Both the position numbers and the translations under genes were made by a program. Under the pieces are notes generated by a model. That model made no database searches. It saw only the letters and a list, made by a program, of their open reading frames with translations, and was not told where the DNA came from. Below, piece by piece: positions 42,052 to 55,775 of a stretch of DNA of 64,000 bases. The stretch spans positions 18,512 through 82,511 of the forward strand of contig CAZXGS010000007.1 of NCBI GenBank assembly GCA_964640525.1, written 5' to 3'. Each line of letters opens with the position of its first letter. Within the stretch, counting starts at the first letter, position 1. This DNA is from SZAS-103 sp964640525. Its GTDB lineage: Bacteria > Pseudomonadota > Gammaproteobacteria > Xanthomonadales > Xanthomonadaceae.

Positions 42052-42711
42052 ATGACACCCGCCACCCACGATCCGGACGCTTCCGGTCCTGCCGCCAGGG
42101 CGGCGTTGGTGTCTCCGGGCCTGTTCAAGCGCTGGCTGAATTCGCTGGAGCGTCTGTCGGCAACCCGCGCCAACAACCGTGCCAGCATGGCGCTGGACAT
42201 CGTCACCCCGGTGGTGATGTTCGCCGCGCTGGCCTGGGTCGGGCGGGTGTCGCTGCTGCCGGCGCTGGCGCTGGCGGCGGCCGGGCTGCTGCTGTTCACC
42301 TTCATCGAATACGTGTTCCACCGCTGGATTTTCCACGGCCAACGCACCCTGGACGCATTCCGCAAGGGCCACGAGAACCACCACGTCGATCCGCTCACCG
42401 ACGCCGCGCTACCGTTCTTCCTGCCGCCGGCGATCATCGCCGTGCTGGTGGCACTGCTGGCGCTGGCGATGCCGGTGGGCTACGCGCTGATCCTGGTCGG
42501 CACCGTCGCGCTGGGCTACGCCTGCTACGACTGGAGCCACTACATCATCCACGTCCGCCGTTTCCGTCATCCGTGGCTGCGCAATTGGGCGGCGTTCCAT
42601 CACATCCACCACCATCACGCCGACTACAACTTCGGCGTCACCACGCCGTTGTGGGATTACGCCTTCGGCACCCGCTACATCTCCAGGGGCAGGCCGAAGA
42701 AGCCTGCCTGA
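42052..42711 (+). CDS. Fatty acid hydroxylase / sterol desaturase family membrane protein
   Basis: 219 residues with four to five membrane segments and the His-box set of the non-haem di-iron family: EYVFHRWIFHG, GHENHH, WSHYIIH and HHIHHHHADYNFG. These proteins hydroxylate or desaturate lipids at the membrane using O2. The bacterial short form resembles FA2H/carotenoid-hydroxylase-type members, but the exact lipid cannot be told. A strong hairpin follows at 42785-42806. Confidence 0.88.
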   Translation: MTPATHDPDASGPAARAALVSPGLFKRWLNSLERLSATRANNRASMALDIVTPVVMFAALAWVGRVSLLPALALAAAGLLLFTFIEYVFHRWIFHGQRTLDAFRKGHENHHVDPLTDAALPFFLPPAIIAVLVALLALAMPVGYALILVGTVALGYACYDWSHYIIHVRRFRHPWLRNWAAFHHIHHHHADYNFGVTTPLWDYAFGTRYISRGRPKKPA

Positions 42712-42784
42712 GCGCGGGACCACGCGGCAGCGCATCACGCCCGGCGGGCTGCAAACACTGCGTGACCGCGGAGGCGAAGACGCG

Positions 42785-42806
42785 AACGCCCCGCGAGCGG
42801 GGCGTT
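42785..42806. terminator. Hairpin between convergent genes, probable bidirectional terminator
   Basis: AACGCCCCGC and GCGGGGCGTT form a perfect 10-bp inverted repeat with a two-base centre, 74 bp after the hydroxylase gene and 33 bp after the DUF4097 gene. The T-runs are weak, so termination efficiency is uncertain. Confidence 0.6.
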
Positions 42807-42838
42807 CGGTAGCAGCTTCGGGTGGCTTGGCGCGCCGC

Positions 42839-43696
42839 TCAATCCTTTGCAGGAACGGCCACCTTGCCGGCCACTCCGGTGTGCTCGATGGCGCCGCTGC
42901 CGAGCTTGGCCACGCGCAGGTCGCGACGCACGTCCTTGACCTGCAGGTCGCCCGAGCCCACCGAATCGACCACCACGCTGCCGGCGATGTTCTGCACGCT
43001 GGCATCGCCGGATCCGAGGTGGCCGATGCGGAGGTCGCCTTGCACGTCGCGGGCAGTGAGGTCGCCGGAGCCGACGCGGTCCACCGTCACCGTGCCGCGA
43101 ACCCGGTCGATCACCAGATCGCCCGAGCCCACCGACCCGACATGCGCGTCGCCCGCGTCGCGGACCTTGAGTTCGCCGGAGTTCACGCTGGCTTCGAGGT
43201 GGCCTTGCACGCCGCGCACGTCCAGATCGCCCGATCCCACCGTGGCCTTGAGCGCGGCGACATCGATCACGGCCGCATCGCCCGAGCCGACATCCATTTC
43301 CACCGCCAGACTGGCGGGCGCCTCGATGTTCAGGTCGAGATAGCGGTAAGCGCTGCCGAACAACACGAGGGTGTGGCCGCGCGCGGTGCGATCGATCGCC
43401 TCGACGATCAGGCGGTCGCCGTCGCGGCGCTGGGTCACCTGCAGGTTCGGCAGCAGGCCGCTGGCGCTGGCGCAGGCGCGGCCGCGGACGTGTCCGGCCA
43501 GCGCCTGACTGCCGGTTACGTGGATGCCCTGCAGGCGAACCTGGTGCTGGTGGACCTCGATCACCAGCGTGTGCACCCCGGCGAGGTCGAGGCCGGCGTT
43601 GCGCGGGGCCTGGAAGCGGCAGTCGTCGGCATGGGCGAGGCTGGACAGGGCGAGCGCGGGCAATGCCAGTGCGGTGAAGGCGATGTATTTCCACAT
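42839..43696 (-). CDS. Exported DUF4097-type beta-repeat protein
   Basis: 285 residues with a signal peptide (WKYIAFTALALPALALSSLAHA). From about 125 onward it consists of short beta repeats with the recurring GSGD turn (VGSGDAAVIDV, VGSGDLDVRGV, VGSGDLVIDRV, VGSGDLTARDV, LGSGDASVQNI, VGSGDLQVKDV), giving a right-handed beta-helix as in DUF4097/DUF2807 proteins. It lies last in the GntR/ABC operon. Function is unknown, though such proteins often accompany envelope-stress ABC systems. Confidence 0.85.
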   Translation of the reverse strand: MWKYIAFTALALPALALSSLAHADDCRFQAPRNAGLDLAGVHTLVIEVHQHQVRLQGIHVTGSQALAGHVRGRACASASGLLPNLQVTQRRDGDRLIVEAIDRTARGHTLVLFGSAYRYLDLNIEAPASLAVEMDVGSGDAAVIDVAALKATVGSGDLDVRGVQGHLEASVNSGELKVRDAGDAHVGSVGSGDLVIDRVRGTVTVDRVGSGDLTARDVQGDLRIGHLGSGDASVQNIAGSVVVDSVGSGDLQVKDVRRDLRVAKLGSGAIEHTGVAGKVAVPAKD

Positions 43697-43769
43697 GGTG
43701 GCGATCCTCCGTTGCAATGGGTGCGGTTCCGGCAGGCTGCGGTGTTGCCGACGGCGCCTGCCAGCGGTG

Positions 43770-44315
43770 TCAGTCGTGGTGCTGTGCGTTGCGCCGGCAA
43801 TCGATGTCGGCACGGACGTCCAGCCCCGCGTAGGGTTTGAAGGCTGGCAGGCTGGCGGCGAGCTTGTCCTGGCTGGCCTGCAGTGCATCGAGGTTGTTGC
43901 AGATCGCCAGCGCCTTGGCTTCGACCCCTTTCGCTTCGGCGTCGATGCGCGATGGTGCAGGGTCGTCGTTGCCGCTGCCGGCGCCGGCGACCGCATCGCC
44001 GATGGCGTGGGCGGCCAGTCTGGCGGTGGCCTTGCCGGTCGCGATGCCGGCGCTGCGGATGCTCGCCGCCTCGTCGTGGTAGGTCTTGAGCCATGCGCGT
44101 TGCGCCGGCGTGACGGTGATCGGCTTGCCGTCGATCGACAGGCCGCCGTTGGCATCCACGACGGCATCGGGCTTTCCCGAGGTGTGCAGGGTCACCACGT
44201 CATCGGACACGCTCAGGCTGTGGCCGTTGCGGTCGCTGATGTAGGTCGTCCCGGTGCAGGCCGCCAGTGTCGCGGCGAGCAGGGCGATGGCGATCGATGT
44301 GCGGAAAGTGGTCAT
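43770..44315 (-). CDS. DUF2884-like lipoprotein
   Basis: 181 residues. The lipobox LAAC (Cys near residue 20) follows a signal peptide. The body has SVSDDVVTLHTSGKPDAVVDANGGLSIDGKPITVTPAQRAWLKTYHD-like features of YggN/DUF2884 proteins (given in pieces at about 33-80), then a helical part with two Cys. It sits between the ABC permease and the DUF4097 gene, 26 bp after the permease stop. Role unknown; likely periplasmic accessory to the ABC exporter. Confidence 0.75.
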   Translation of the reverse strand: MTTFRTSIAIALLAATLAACTGTTYISDRNGHSLSVSDDVVTLHTSGKPDAVVDANGGLSIDGKPITVTPAQRAWLKTYHDEAASIRSAGIATGKATARLAAHAIGDAVAGAGSGNDDPAPSRIDAEAKGVEAKALAICNNLDALQASQDKLAASLPAFKPYAGLDVRADIDCRRNAQHHD

Positions 44316-44341
44316 GGGATTTCCTGCGAACTCCGTGATGT

Positions 44342-45340
44342 TCAACCCTCGTCGCGCCAGCGACGCAGGCGGATGGCGGCGTAGATCATCGCCGCGCCGA
44401 GCGCGAGGCCGATCCACAGGTCGGCGGTGGTGAACATCTCCCATGACTGCGCCATGATCGCGTCCATGCCGTTGCTGCCGTGCGCGGCATAACCGGCGCT
44501 GACGCGTACGACGGGGCCGTCGAAGTCGTGCATCGGGCGGAAGAAGAACCAGCTTCCCGGGGTGATGCTGAGCAGGCCACGGCCGACGATGTGCTGCCAG
44601 AACCATTCGTCGTTCCAGTCCACCCGGAACATCGCGCGTGACCACGACAGCAGCGTGCCGGCGAGGATCGGTGTCGCCACCGCCCACAGGAACGGCTTGG
44701 TGCGTGCCCACGCCGAGACCAGCATCAGCCAGCCGACGGTGGGCAAGGCCCATGCCGCATACACCGGCACGATCGCGATCGCTTCCAGCGGCGACAGGTA
44801 GAACTGGGCACTGGTCAGGATGTCGCCGAACAGGTTCACCCCCACCGCTGCCGCGCCCAGGGCGATCACCAGCAGCATCGCCAGGGTGGCGACGGTGGCG
44901 AAGCCGATGGTGAGCAGCGGGACGGCCACGAGCGCCATCGTCACCTTGGACAGGACGGTGGCGGCATCGGAGATCGGCAGCGACTTCCAGAACAGCATGC
45001 TGCGATCCTTGCGGTCGTCGAACAGGCAGCCCAGGCAGAAGAAGAACACCACCACCGCCATCGTCAGGAACATCGGTGCGCCGATGCCCAGGTAACCCGA
45101 CGCCAGCCCGTGCGCGAACTGCGTCACTGCGGCGTGGTCGGACGCGCTCATGTGGCGGGACAGGTCGGTGAGGGACTGGCCGTCCACGCTGTAGCCGCCC
45201 TGGCGGCCCATCGCCACACCCGTGGCCACCGAGGCAATCAGGAACAACAGCATGATCGCGCCCACCACGACCTGGGCCCAGAAGAACCCGCCCTTGTGTT
45301 CCCAGTATTCGCGTTTGAGCAGCCACTTCATGGTGTTCAT
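44342..45340 (-). CDS. ABC-2-type transporter permease
   Basis: 332 residues with six or more membrane segments (FFWAQVVVGAIMLLFLIASV, MFLTMAVVVFFFCLGCLF, LLVIALGAAAVGVNLF, LGAAMIYAAIRL). A periplasmic loop follows the first helix. It begins MNTMKWLLKREYWEHKGG, a typical ABC-2 N-terminus. The ATG at 45340 overlaps the ATPase stop as ATGA. Substrate unknown. Confidence 0.86.
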   Translation of the reverse strand: MNTMKWLLKREYWEHKGGFFWAQVVVGAIMLLFLIASVATGVAMGRQGGYSVDGQSLTDLSRHMSASDHAAVTQFAHGLASGYLGIGAPMFLTMAVVVFFFCLGCLFDDRKDRSMLFWKSLPISDAATVLSKVTMALVAVPLLTIGFATVATLAMLLVIALGAAAVGVNLFGDILTSAQFYLSPLEAIAIVPVYAAWALPTVGWLMLVSAWARTKPFLWAVATPILAGTLLSWSRAMFRVDWNDEWFWQHIVGRGLLSITPGSWFFFRPMHDFDGPVVRVSAGYAAHGSNGMDAIMAQSWEMFTTADLWIGLALGAAMIYAAIRLRRWRDEG

Positions 45341-46194
45341 GCGTAGGTTCCCTTCATGGTGGCCACGAACAGGTCGGCGATGCCGACGTTGCGGGTCTCG
45401 CCCAGCGCGGCCAGTTGCGCGCGCGGCACGCCGTCGAAGACCAGGATCGACTTGCCGAACACCTGGCGTTCGTCGATCGGCTTGAGCGCTTTCGCCGCCT
45501 CGAGCTTGTCGGCATTCACCAGCACCTCGGTGAAGCGCTCGCCGACTTCGTCCATGCTCGCCGACAGCGCGAGCTTGCCTTCGCGGATGAAGATCAGGTC
45601 GGTGAGGATGTGTTCGATCTCCTCGACCTGATGGGTGGTGACGACGATGGTCTTGTTTTCGTCGAAGTAGTCCTCCAGCAGGTTCTGGTAGAACTGCTTG
45701 CGGTACAGGATGTCCAGCCCCAGGGTGGGTTCGTCGAGCACCAGCAGCCTGGCGTCGATCGCCATGACGAGGGCCAGGTGCAACTGCACGATCATGCCCT
45801 TGGACATCTGCTTGACCTTCATCTTCGGGGTCAGCTTGGTGTGGGCGAGGTAGCGCTGCGCCTTGGCGCGATCGAACTTCGGATGCACGCCGGCGACGAA
45901 GTCGATGGCGTCGCCCACCCGCAGCCAGCGCGGCAGGATCGCCACGTCGGCGATGAAGCAGACCTCGTTCATCAGCGCGTCGCGCTGGGTGCGCGGGTCC
46001 ATGCCCAGCACGCTCAGTTCGCCGTCGAACGGAATCAACCCGAGCGCGGCTTTCAGGGTGGTGGTCTTGCCCGAGCCGTTCGGCCCGATCAGGCCGACGA
46101 TGCGGCCGGCGGGAATCTCGAAGTCGATCGCGTCCACGGCGAGCTGGGCGCCGTAGCGCTTGCTCAGGCCGCGTGCGGCAATCACGGCGCTCAT
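45337..46194 (-). CDS. ABC transporter ATP-binding protein (YtrB-like)
   Basis: 285 residues. It has Walker A GPNGSGKTT, a degenerate signature (MSKGMIVQLHLALV in place of LSGGQ), Walker B LLVLDEPTLGLD and H-loop VTTHQVEEI, then a C-terminal regulatory stretch. The overlap with the GntR gene on one side (46191-46194) and the permease on the other indicates strict coupling. The operon type is that of YtrA-regulated ABC exporters linked to cell-wall antibiotic response in other bacteria. Confidence 0.9.
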   Translation of the reverse strand: MSAVIAARGLSKRYGAQLAVDAIDFEIPAGRIVGLIGPNGSGKTTTLKAALGLIPFDGELSVLGMDPRTQRDALMNEVCFIADVAILPRWLRVGDAIDFVAGVHPKFDRAKAQRYLAHTKLTPKMKVKQMSKGMIVQLHLALVMAIDARLLVLDEPTLGLDILYRKQFYQNLLEDYFDENKTIVVTTHQVEEIEHILTDLIFIREGKLALSASMDEVGERFTEVLVNADKLEAAKALKPIDERQVFGKSILVFDGVPRAQLAALGETRNVGIADLFVATMKGTYA

Positions 46195-46562
46195 GCCCGC
46201 TTCTCCTGTGCCGCGGCCTGCTGCAGCAAGTCTTCCACCCGCAGGCCCAGGCGCTGGATCCGCGCCAGCATCGCCGGCCATTCCTCGCGCAAGAAGCGCT
46301 CGCGCTCGGAAGCCAGCAGCTTGCCGGTCGCGCCATCGGTGACGTACATGCCCAATCCCCTCCGTTTTTCCACCAGCGATTCGTCGGCCAGCTCCTGATA
46401 CGCGCGCGAAACGGTGATCGGGTTGAGCTGGTAATCGGCGGCAATCTGCCGCACCGAAGGCAACGCATCGCCGGGCCGAAGCTGGCCTTCGAGCATCATC
46501 GTCACGATGCGTTCCTTGAGTTGCCGGTAGATCGGCGCGTTGTCGTTCCAGGTCACGGTCAT
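46191..46562 (-). CDS. GntR family regulator, YtrA subfamily
   Basis: 123 residues: an N-terminal winged HTH (APIYRQLKERIVTMMLEGQL, PGDALPSVRQIAADYQLNPITVSRAYQELA, short pieces of one domain at about 9-70) and a short two-helix C-terminus instead of a large ligand domain. This is the YtrA type. It should repress its own operon. A matching palindrome lies over the operon promoter at 46864-46887. Its ATG is 12 bp after the small upstream gene, and its stop overlaps the ATPase start. Confidence 0.92.
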   Translation of the reverse strand: MTVTWNDNAPIYRQLKERIVTMMLEGQLRPGDALPSVRQIAADYQLNPITVSRAYQELADESLVEKRRGLGMYVTDGATGKLLASERERFLREEWPAMLARIQRLGLRVEDLLQQAAAQEKRA

Positions 46563-46574
46563 GGCGCGGGCCCG

Positions 46575-46835
46575 TCAGTCGGCACGACGATCGGACGTCG
46601 TCAGCGAAAACGAGTAATACGGCATCGCCAGCGACAGGCGGGTGACGCGGTGGCCGTGGAGGATGGCCTGGCCGATGCCGGGTGGATCCTGGCGGGTGCT
46701 GGCGGCAGGCGCGGGGGTGGCATGGCTGGCGGCCAACTGCGTGGCGTCGAGCGGGCGCCCGGCGAGCCAACTGGTGGCCAGGAACAGCGAGGCGACGATC
46801 AGCGCGGTCAGGGTGTTGCGGGACTTGCTGTACAT
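46575..46835 (-). CDS. Small single-span membrane or exported protein, first gene of the YtrA-type operon
   Basis: 86 residues. A basic start and one hydrophobic helix (TLTALIVASLFLATSWLAG, about 9-27) are followed by a polar tail with Ala/Pro/Thr and a final RLSLAMPYYSFSLTTSDRR. No family recognised. It is the promoter-proximal gene of the operon with a promoter and GntR-like operator just upstream, and the regulator gene follows after 12 bp. Confidence 0.72.
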   Translation of the reverse strand: MYSKSRNTLTALIVASLFLATSWLAGRPLDATQLAASHATPAPAASTRQDPPGIGQAILHGHRVTRLSLAMPYYSFSLTTSDRRAD

Positions 46836-46863
46836 GGCGCTCTCCGAGGTGAGCTATGGTGCC

Positions 46864-46887
46864 GGTGTTGTAGTGAACTATAACACC
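46864..46887 (-). promoter_or_regulatory. Palindromic operator of the YtrA-type GntR regulator
   Basis: GGTGTTGTAG (46864-46873) and CTATAACACC (46878-46887) form an inverted repeat with 9 of 10 matched positions across a 4-base centre. GGTGT-N-ACACC palindromes are what YtrA-type regulators bind. The site covers the -10 box of the operon promoter, so binding would block RNA polymerase. Confidence 0.75.
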
Positions 46888-46905
46888 ACGCCTCGGGCGT
46901 GTCAA
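46877..46905 (-). promoter_or_regulatory. Sigma-70-type promoter of the YtrA-type operon
   Basis: On the minus strand, TTGACA (46905-46900) and TATAGT (46882-46877) are separated by exactly 17 bp. The -10 is embedded in the GntR-like palindrome. The first gene starts about 42 bp downstream of the -10. Confidence 0.8.
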
Positions 46906-47000
46906 CAGGTTCCCGCGAATTCGGGAACCGGTCGCATAACTGGGGGTCGGAACGGCACGATGGATCGGCGTGGCCGATCCATCCGCATGCCGATGGCGCG

Positions 47001-48818
47001 CTACTGGATCGGCTTGTCGAACATCAATTCTGCGACGTAACGCGCCGGCGGCGAGCCGAACGAGGTCACGGTGTCGTGGTAGCGCTTGAGGTTGAAATCC
47101 TTGCCCCAGGTCGCTTTCGCCTCGCGCAGCAGGTCGAAGTGTTCCTGCGCGCCGACGAAGTAGGTGGACAATTGGGTCGAGCTGAGCTGGGCGCGGGTCC
47201 ACTTGCCGGCGGCTTCGCGTTCCTCCTGAAAGGCGGTCTGGGTCATCAGTTTCATCGCCTCCTCGCGGGTCATGCCATCGACGTGGATGCCCTGGTCGAG
47301 CAGCGCGTTGACGGTCGCGCGCAGGTACCACTTGAGCTGCACCAGCCGGTACAACGGGTCGCCGTCGAGGAAGCCCTGCTGCGCCATCATGTGCTCGGCA
47401 TACACCGCCCAGCCCTCGATGAAGCTGCCCGAGCCGAGCACTGCGCGCAGCGTGGACGGGAACTGGTTGGAGTGCCAGATCTGCACGTAGTGGCCGGGCA
47501 TCGCCTCGTGGACGCCCAACTCGGCGATCGAGCGGGTGTTGTATTCCTTCAGGAACGAGGTGGCCTGCGCATCCGACCACGAATCCGGGATCGGCGAGAC
47601 CGCGTAGAAGGTGGCCAGCTTCTTGTCCAGTGGCCCGGGCGAATCGCAGTAGGCCACCGCCACCCCGCGTGCGAATTCGGGCATCAGGATCACCTTGACC
47701 GGCGCATCCGGCAGGGTGATCAAGTCGTGCTTGCGCACGAAATCGGTGGCCTTGGCGAGTTCGGCCTTGGCCACGTCCACCACGTCGTGGCGGTTGGGGC
47801 GATCGGCGGCGGCGAGGTCGAGGGCGAACTGGATCGCCGCCTGCTGCTGGGCGGGGGTGGGATGCTCGGGTGCCGGCGGTGCGCCGGGCTTGTCCTTGAG
47901 CACGCCGCGGGCGATCGCGTACATCTGCTGGCGAATCTTGACGACCTCGGCCTGCGCGCGCTTGCGGATTTCCTCGCGGCTCAGGGTGGAGTCGAGCGCG
48001 AAGTGCAGCTTTTCGTCGAACAGTTGCTTGCCGATCCGGAAGTTGCCCTTGGCGTTCGGGACCAGGGTCTTGTCCAGCCACGTCTGCTGCTCGGCAACCG
48101 CTGTGCGCAGGTTGGCGATGGCCTTGTCCAGGCGCGCGCGGTCGGCTTCCGGCAACACTTTTTCTTCCGGCACGATCATGCCGTCGACGATGTCGAGTGC
48201 GCCGTGGCCCTGCTTGGATGCGGTCTGCGCGAAGATCAGCGGCACCCGCTTCGGATCGAGGTTGGCGCGCATCTGTTCCATCAGTCGCGGCAGTTCCTCG
48301 ATGCGCGCGGTGGCGCTGCGCAGGCGCTCGGGCATCGGCGCGAAATCGCGCGCCATCAGGGTGAACAGGGCGCTGCCTTCCAGCCCGGTGTAGATCGTCG
48401 GGTCCCACGCCCAGCCCTGCATCTTCTCGGCGTTGAAGACGTCGTAATGCAATTGGTTGGCGAGCACCGAGGCATCGACCTGGTTCTCGCGCGAGAGCTT
48501 GCTGCGGTCGATCTTCGCCAGTTCGGCGAGCATCTGTTGCGAGAACGCCAGCGACTTGGCGCGACCGGCCGCGGACAGGTCGTCGAGTTGGGTGTCGAAA
48601 CGATGGTCGCCGGTCTGGGTCGCGCCGACCGGGGACAGCCGCATCGCGCCGTCCAGCCAGCGCGCAGAGAGGTCGGCAAATTCGGCATCGGCGTCGGAGG
48701 TTGCGGGCGCTGCGCTTGCCGCTGGCGCGGCGGTGCCGGCGACGGCTCGTGCCGGGTTGGCCAAGGCAAGGGCGAAGCAGAAGGCGGCGGTCAGCGCGGC
48801 CAGTGGGGTCGGGCGCAT
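47001..48818 (-). CDS. Exported DUF885 family protein
   Basis: 605 residues with a signal peptide (RPTPLAALTAAFCFALALA, cut near ARA). The metallopeptidase-like motif is HEAMPGHYVQ, followed by GSGSFIEGWAVYAEHMM, which supplies the Glu expected as third ligand. The length is typical for the family. It is a complete paralogue of the partial gene at the left edge. It is likely a periplasmic or surface zinc peptidase; the substrate is unknown. The start at 48818 was chosen for the signal peptide; the in-frame extension to 49019 overlaps the end of lhr. Confidence 0.9.
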   Translation of the reverse strand: MRPTPLAALTAAFCFALALANPARAVAGTAAPAASAAPATSDADAEFADLSARWLDGAMRLSPVGATQTGDHRFDTQLDDLSAAGRAKSLAFSQQMLAELAKIDRSKLSRENQVDASVLANQLHYDVFNAEKMQGWAWDPTIYTGLEGSALFTLMARDFAPMPERLRSATARIEELPRLMEQMRANLDPKRVPLIFAQTASKQGHGALDIVDGMIVPEEKVLPEADRARLDKAIANLRTAVAEQQTWLDKTLVPNAKGNFRIGKQLFDEKLHFALDSTLSREEIRKRAQAEVVKIRQQMYAIARGVLKDKPGAPPAPEHPTPAQQQAAIQFALDLAAADRPNRHDVVDVAKAELAKATDFVRKHDLITLPDAPVKVILMPEFARGVAVAYCDSPGPLDKKLATFYAVSPIPDSWSDAQATSFLKEYNTRSIAELGVHEAMPGHYVQIWHSNQFPSTLRAVLGSGSFIEGWAVYAEHMMAQQGFLDGDPLYRLVQLKWYLRATVNALLDQGIHVDGMTREEAMKLMTQTAFQEEREAAGKWTRAQLSSTQLSTYFVGAQEHFDLLREAKATWGKDFNLKRYHDTVTSFGSPPARYVAELMFDKPIQ

Positions 48819-48927
48819 GGTGGGGTCCTGTGGCGGGCGGAAACGGCAAGAATAGCGCCGATCCGGCAACCGGCGGGTGGCTGCGTACGCATATGCTGCG
48901 AAGGCTTTGCTGGAGGTGCCAGCCGCG

Positions 48928-53637
<4,710 letters not shown>

Positions 53638-53744
53638 CGAGGGCGACGGGGTTCATCATGCGCCGCCGCAGTCTCATCGGCTGCGACGCGCGGTGCCGCT
53701 CGGGCGCCGTGATTGCCCGTCCGCACCGCCGATACCGATTGCGG

Positions 53745-54296
53745 TCAGTGCGGTTTGGACTGGTGCAGCAGGTACTTCTGGACCGCCAGCAAGGTCTGCT
53801 TCACGTGGTCGTTCGGGTCGAGGTTGGTGTACGTGAAGATGATCCTGCCCGGCGGCACGATCACGTAGGACGTGCGGTTGGACCAGCTCGGCTTGAGCGC
53901 CAGCACGGCGTCGTACTCCTTGGCGATCTTCACCCCTGCATCGGCCGCGACCGGGAACTTGCCGGCGCAATGCTCGGTTTCCTTCGAGAAATCGGCGAGC
54001 TGGTCGGTGTTGCCCGCGGTGACTCCGATCACCGTCGTGTGCAGGGCCTTGAAATGGTCCATCGCCTGCGAGAACAGGTGGGCCTCGAGATTGCAGCCCT
54101 TGGTATGCGCGGCCGGGAAGAAATACACCACCACCGGGCCTTGCTTGAGGGCGTCGGCGAGCTTGAAGGTGAACGGTTCGCCGGCCTGATAGGCCGGTGC
54201 AGTGAAGTCGGGTGCGCTGGCGCCGACCTTGAGCGCGGCGAAGGCCGGCGCGGCAAGGCAGGCGGCGAGGGCAGCGAACACGAGGGTGTTCTTCAT
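53745..54296 (-). CDS. Exported peroxiredoxin (AhpC/TSA, BCP-like)
   Basis: 183 residues with a signal peptide (KNTLVFAALAACLAAPAFA). The thioredoxin-fold peroxiredoxin has VGASAPDFTAPAYQ, VVVYFFPAAHTKGCNLEAHLF (peroxidatic Cys in TKGC) and VIGVTAGNTDQLADFSKE. A second Cys (EHCAG) may resolve. It would reduce peroxides in the periplasm. The start at 54296 was chosen for the signal peptide; the longer frame begins in unrelated sequence. lhr lies 107 bp downstream on the same strand. Confidence 0.85.
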   Translation of the reverse strand: MKNTLVFAALAACLAAPAFAALKVGASAPDFTAPAYQAGEPFTFKLADALKQGPVVVYFFPAAHTKGCNLEAHLFSQAMDHFKALHTTVIGVTAGNTDQLADFSKETEHCAGKFPVAADAGVKIAKEYDAVLALKPSWSNRTSYVIVPPGRIIFTYTNLDPNDHVKQTLLAVQKYLLHQSKPH

Positions 54297-54402
54297 GGTG
54301 GCGCTCCGTGAGGGGTCTTTCGTTATACACCCGTGGCCGAGGCGCCGGCGTGTGCCTTGCGTCATGCGCCGACGATGCCGCCGCCGCTCCGCTTCGCGAG
54401 CC

Positions 54403-55671
54403 TCACACCTCCAGCCGGTCGCCCTCGCGCGCCACCAGCGCATACAGCGCCGGCATCAGGAACACGCTGATCAACAGCCGGGTGAACAGGCCGCTGACGA
54501 TCACCAGTGCGAACGGCCGTTGGGTGTCGGTGCCCACGCCGGTGGCCAGTGCCGCCGGCAGCAGGCCGAGCGCGGCGACCAGCGCGGTCATCATGATCGG
54601 CCGCAGGCGCAGGATCGCGCCCTCGCGCACCGCCGCCGTGGTGGCCATGCCGCCCAGGCGCAGCTCGTTGACGCAGGAGATGTACACCACCGCGGTCTGC
54701 ACCGAGACCCCGAACAGCGCCAGGAAGCCGATCCCCGAGGACACCGAGAACGGCGTGCCGGTCAGCCACAGTGCCACCAGGCCGCCGGCCGGCGCCGACA
54801 GCAGCACGCCGGCCACGGTGATGAAGGGGAACTTGAAGTTGCCGTACAGGGTGAACAGCAGCAGGAAGATCAGCAGCAGGGTCAGCGGCACGATCATCTG
54901 CAACTGCGCGCGCGAGGCGGTGTAGTCGGAGTATTCGCCGCCCCAGTCGAGCCGGTATCCCTGCGGCAGGGTCACCTGCCTGTGGACTTGCGCGATGGCG
55001 TCCTCCACCGCGCCGGCGAGGTCGCGCCCGCGCACCGAGAACTGCACGCCGATGTAGCGCGAGTCGTTTTCGCGATAGATGAACGCGGCGCCGTCGGTCA
55101 CCCGGATGTCGGCCAGTTGCTTGAGCGGGATTTGCGCGCCGCCGGGCGTGGCCACGAGAATGTTGCCGATCGCCTCGGGGTTGTCGCGGAAGGGCTTGTC
55201 CAGCCGCACCAGCAGGTCGAACTGCTTCTCGTGCTGGACGACCTGGGTGGCGACGTCGCCGCCGATGCCGGTGGTGATCAGGGCGTTGATGTCGTCCACG
55301 TTCAGGCCGTAACGGGCGATCTCGGCGCGGTCGATCGCGATCGTCAGGCTCGGCTGGCCCAGTTCGGAGGCGACCGTGGTCACCTGCGGGAAGGAGGCGA
55401 GGATGGCTCGGATCTTCGGGGCCACCTTGGCCGATTCGACGAAGGAGATGGTGTAGGGCATGGTGGCGCGCACCCACAGCGCGCCCTCGTCGAGCTTGGG
55501 CATGAACTCGCCGCCGATGAAGGGCAGCAGCGCCAGCGAGCCGGCCAGTACCACGCAGGCGACGGCCACGGTCGCGCGCGGGGCGCGCAGGCAGCGATCC
55601 AGGCCGCGCGCGTACACCGCCTTGATCGCCTCGAAAGCGGCATTGCGGCGCGGCGTTGGCGCCGATCCCGC
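54403..55671 (-). pseudogene. czcA: C-terminal half of a CzcA/CusA-type heavy-metal RND efflux pump
   Basis: About 420 residues match the second half of an HME-RND transporter: GGEFMPKLDEGALWVRATMP, QLADIRVTDGAAFIYREND, membrane segments TLLLIFLLLFTLYGNFKF and SSGIGFLALFGVSVQTAVV, and LRPIMMTALVAALGLLP. Full-length pumps have about 1040 residues. The N-terminal half, with the first periplasmic domain and TM4 proton-relay residues, is absent. Homology begins near AAFEAIKAVYARGL (about 55650), and the sequence upstream belongs to the RHS gene's 5' region. No start codon with a ribosome-binding site fits. Probably inactivated by insertion or rearrangement; an assembly misjoin cannot be excluded. 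Confidence 0.82.
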
Positions 55672-55775
55672 AAGCAGATAACGCCGGTTTGACGCGCATC
55701 CGTCGGTCGATTCGGTAGCATGCCCGCCGCCGCGCCGTGGGTCGGGCGCCGGTTCAGATCGACGGGGAACAAATC

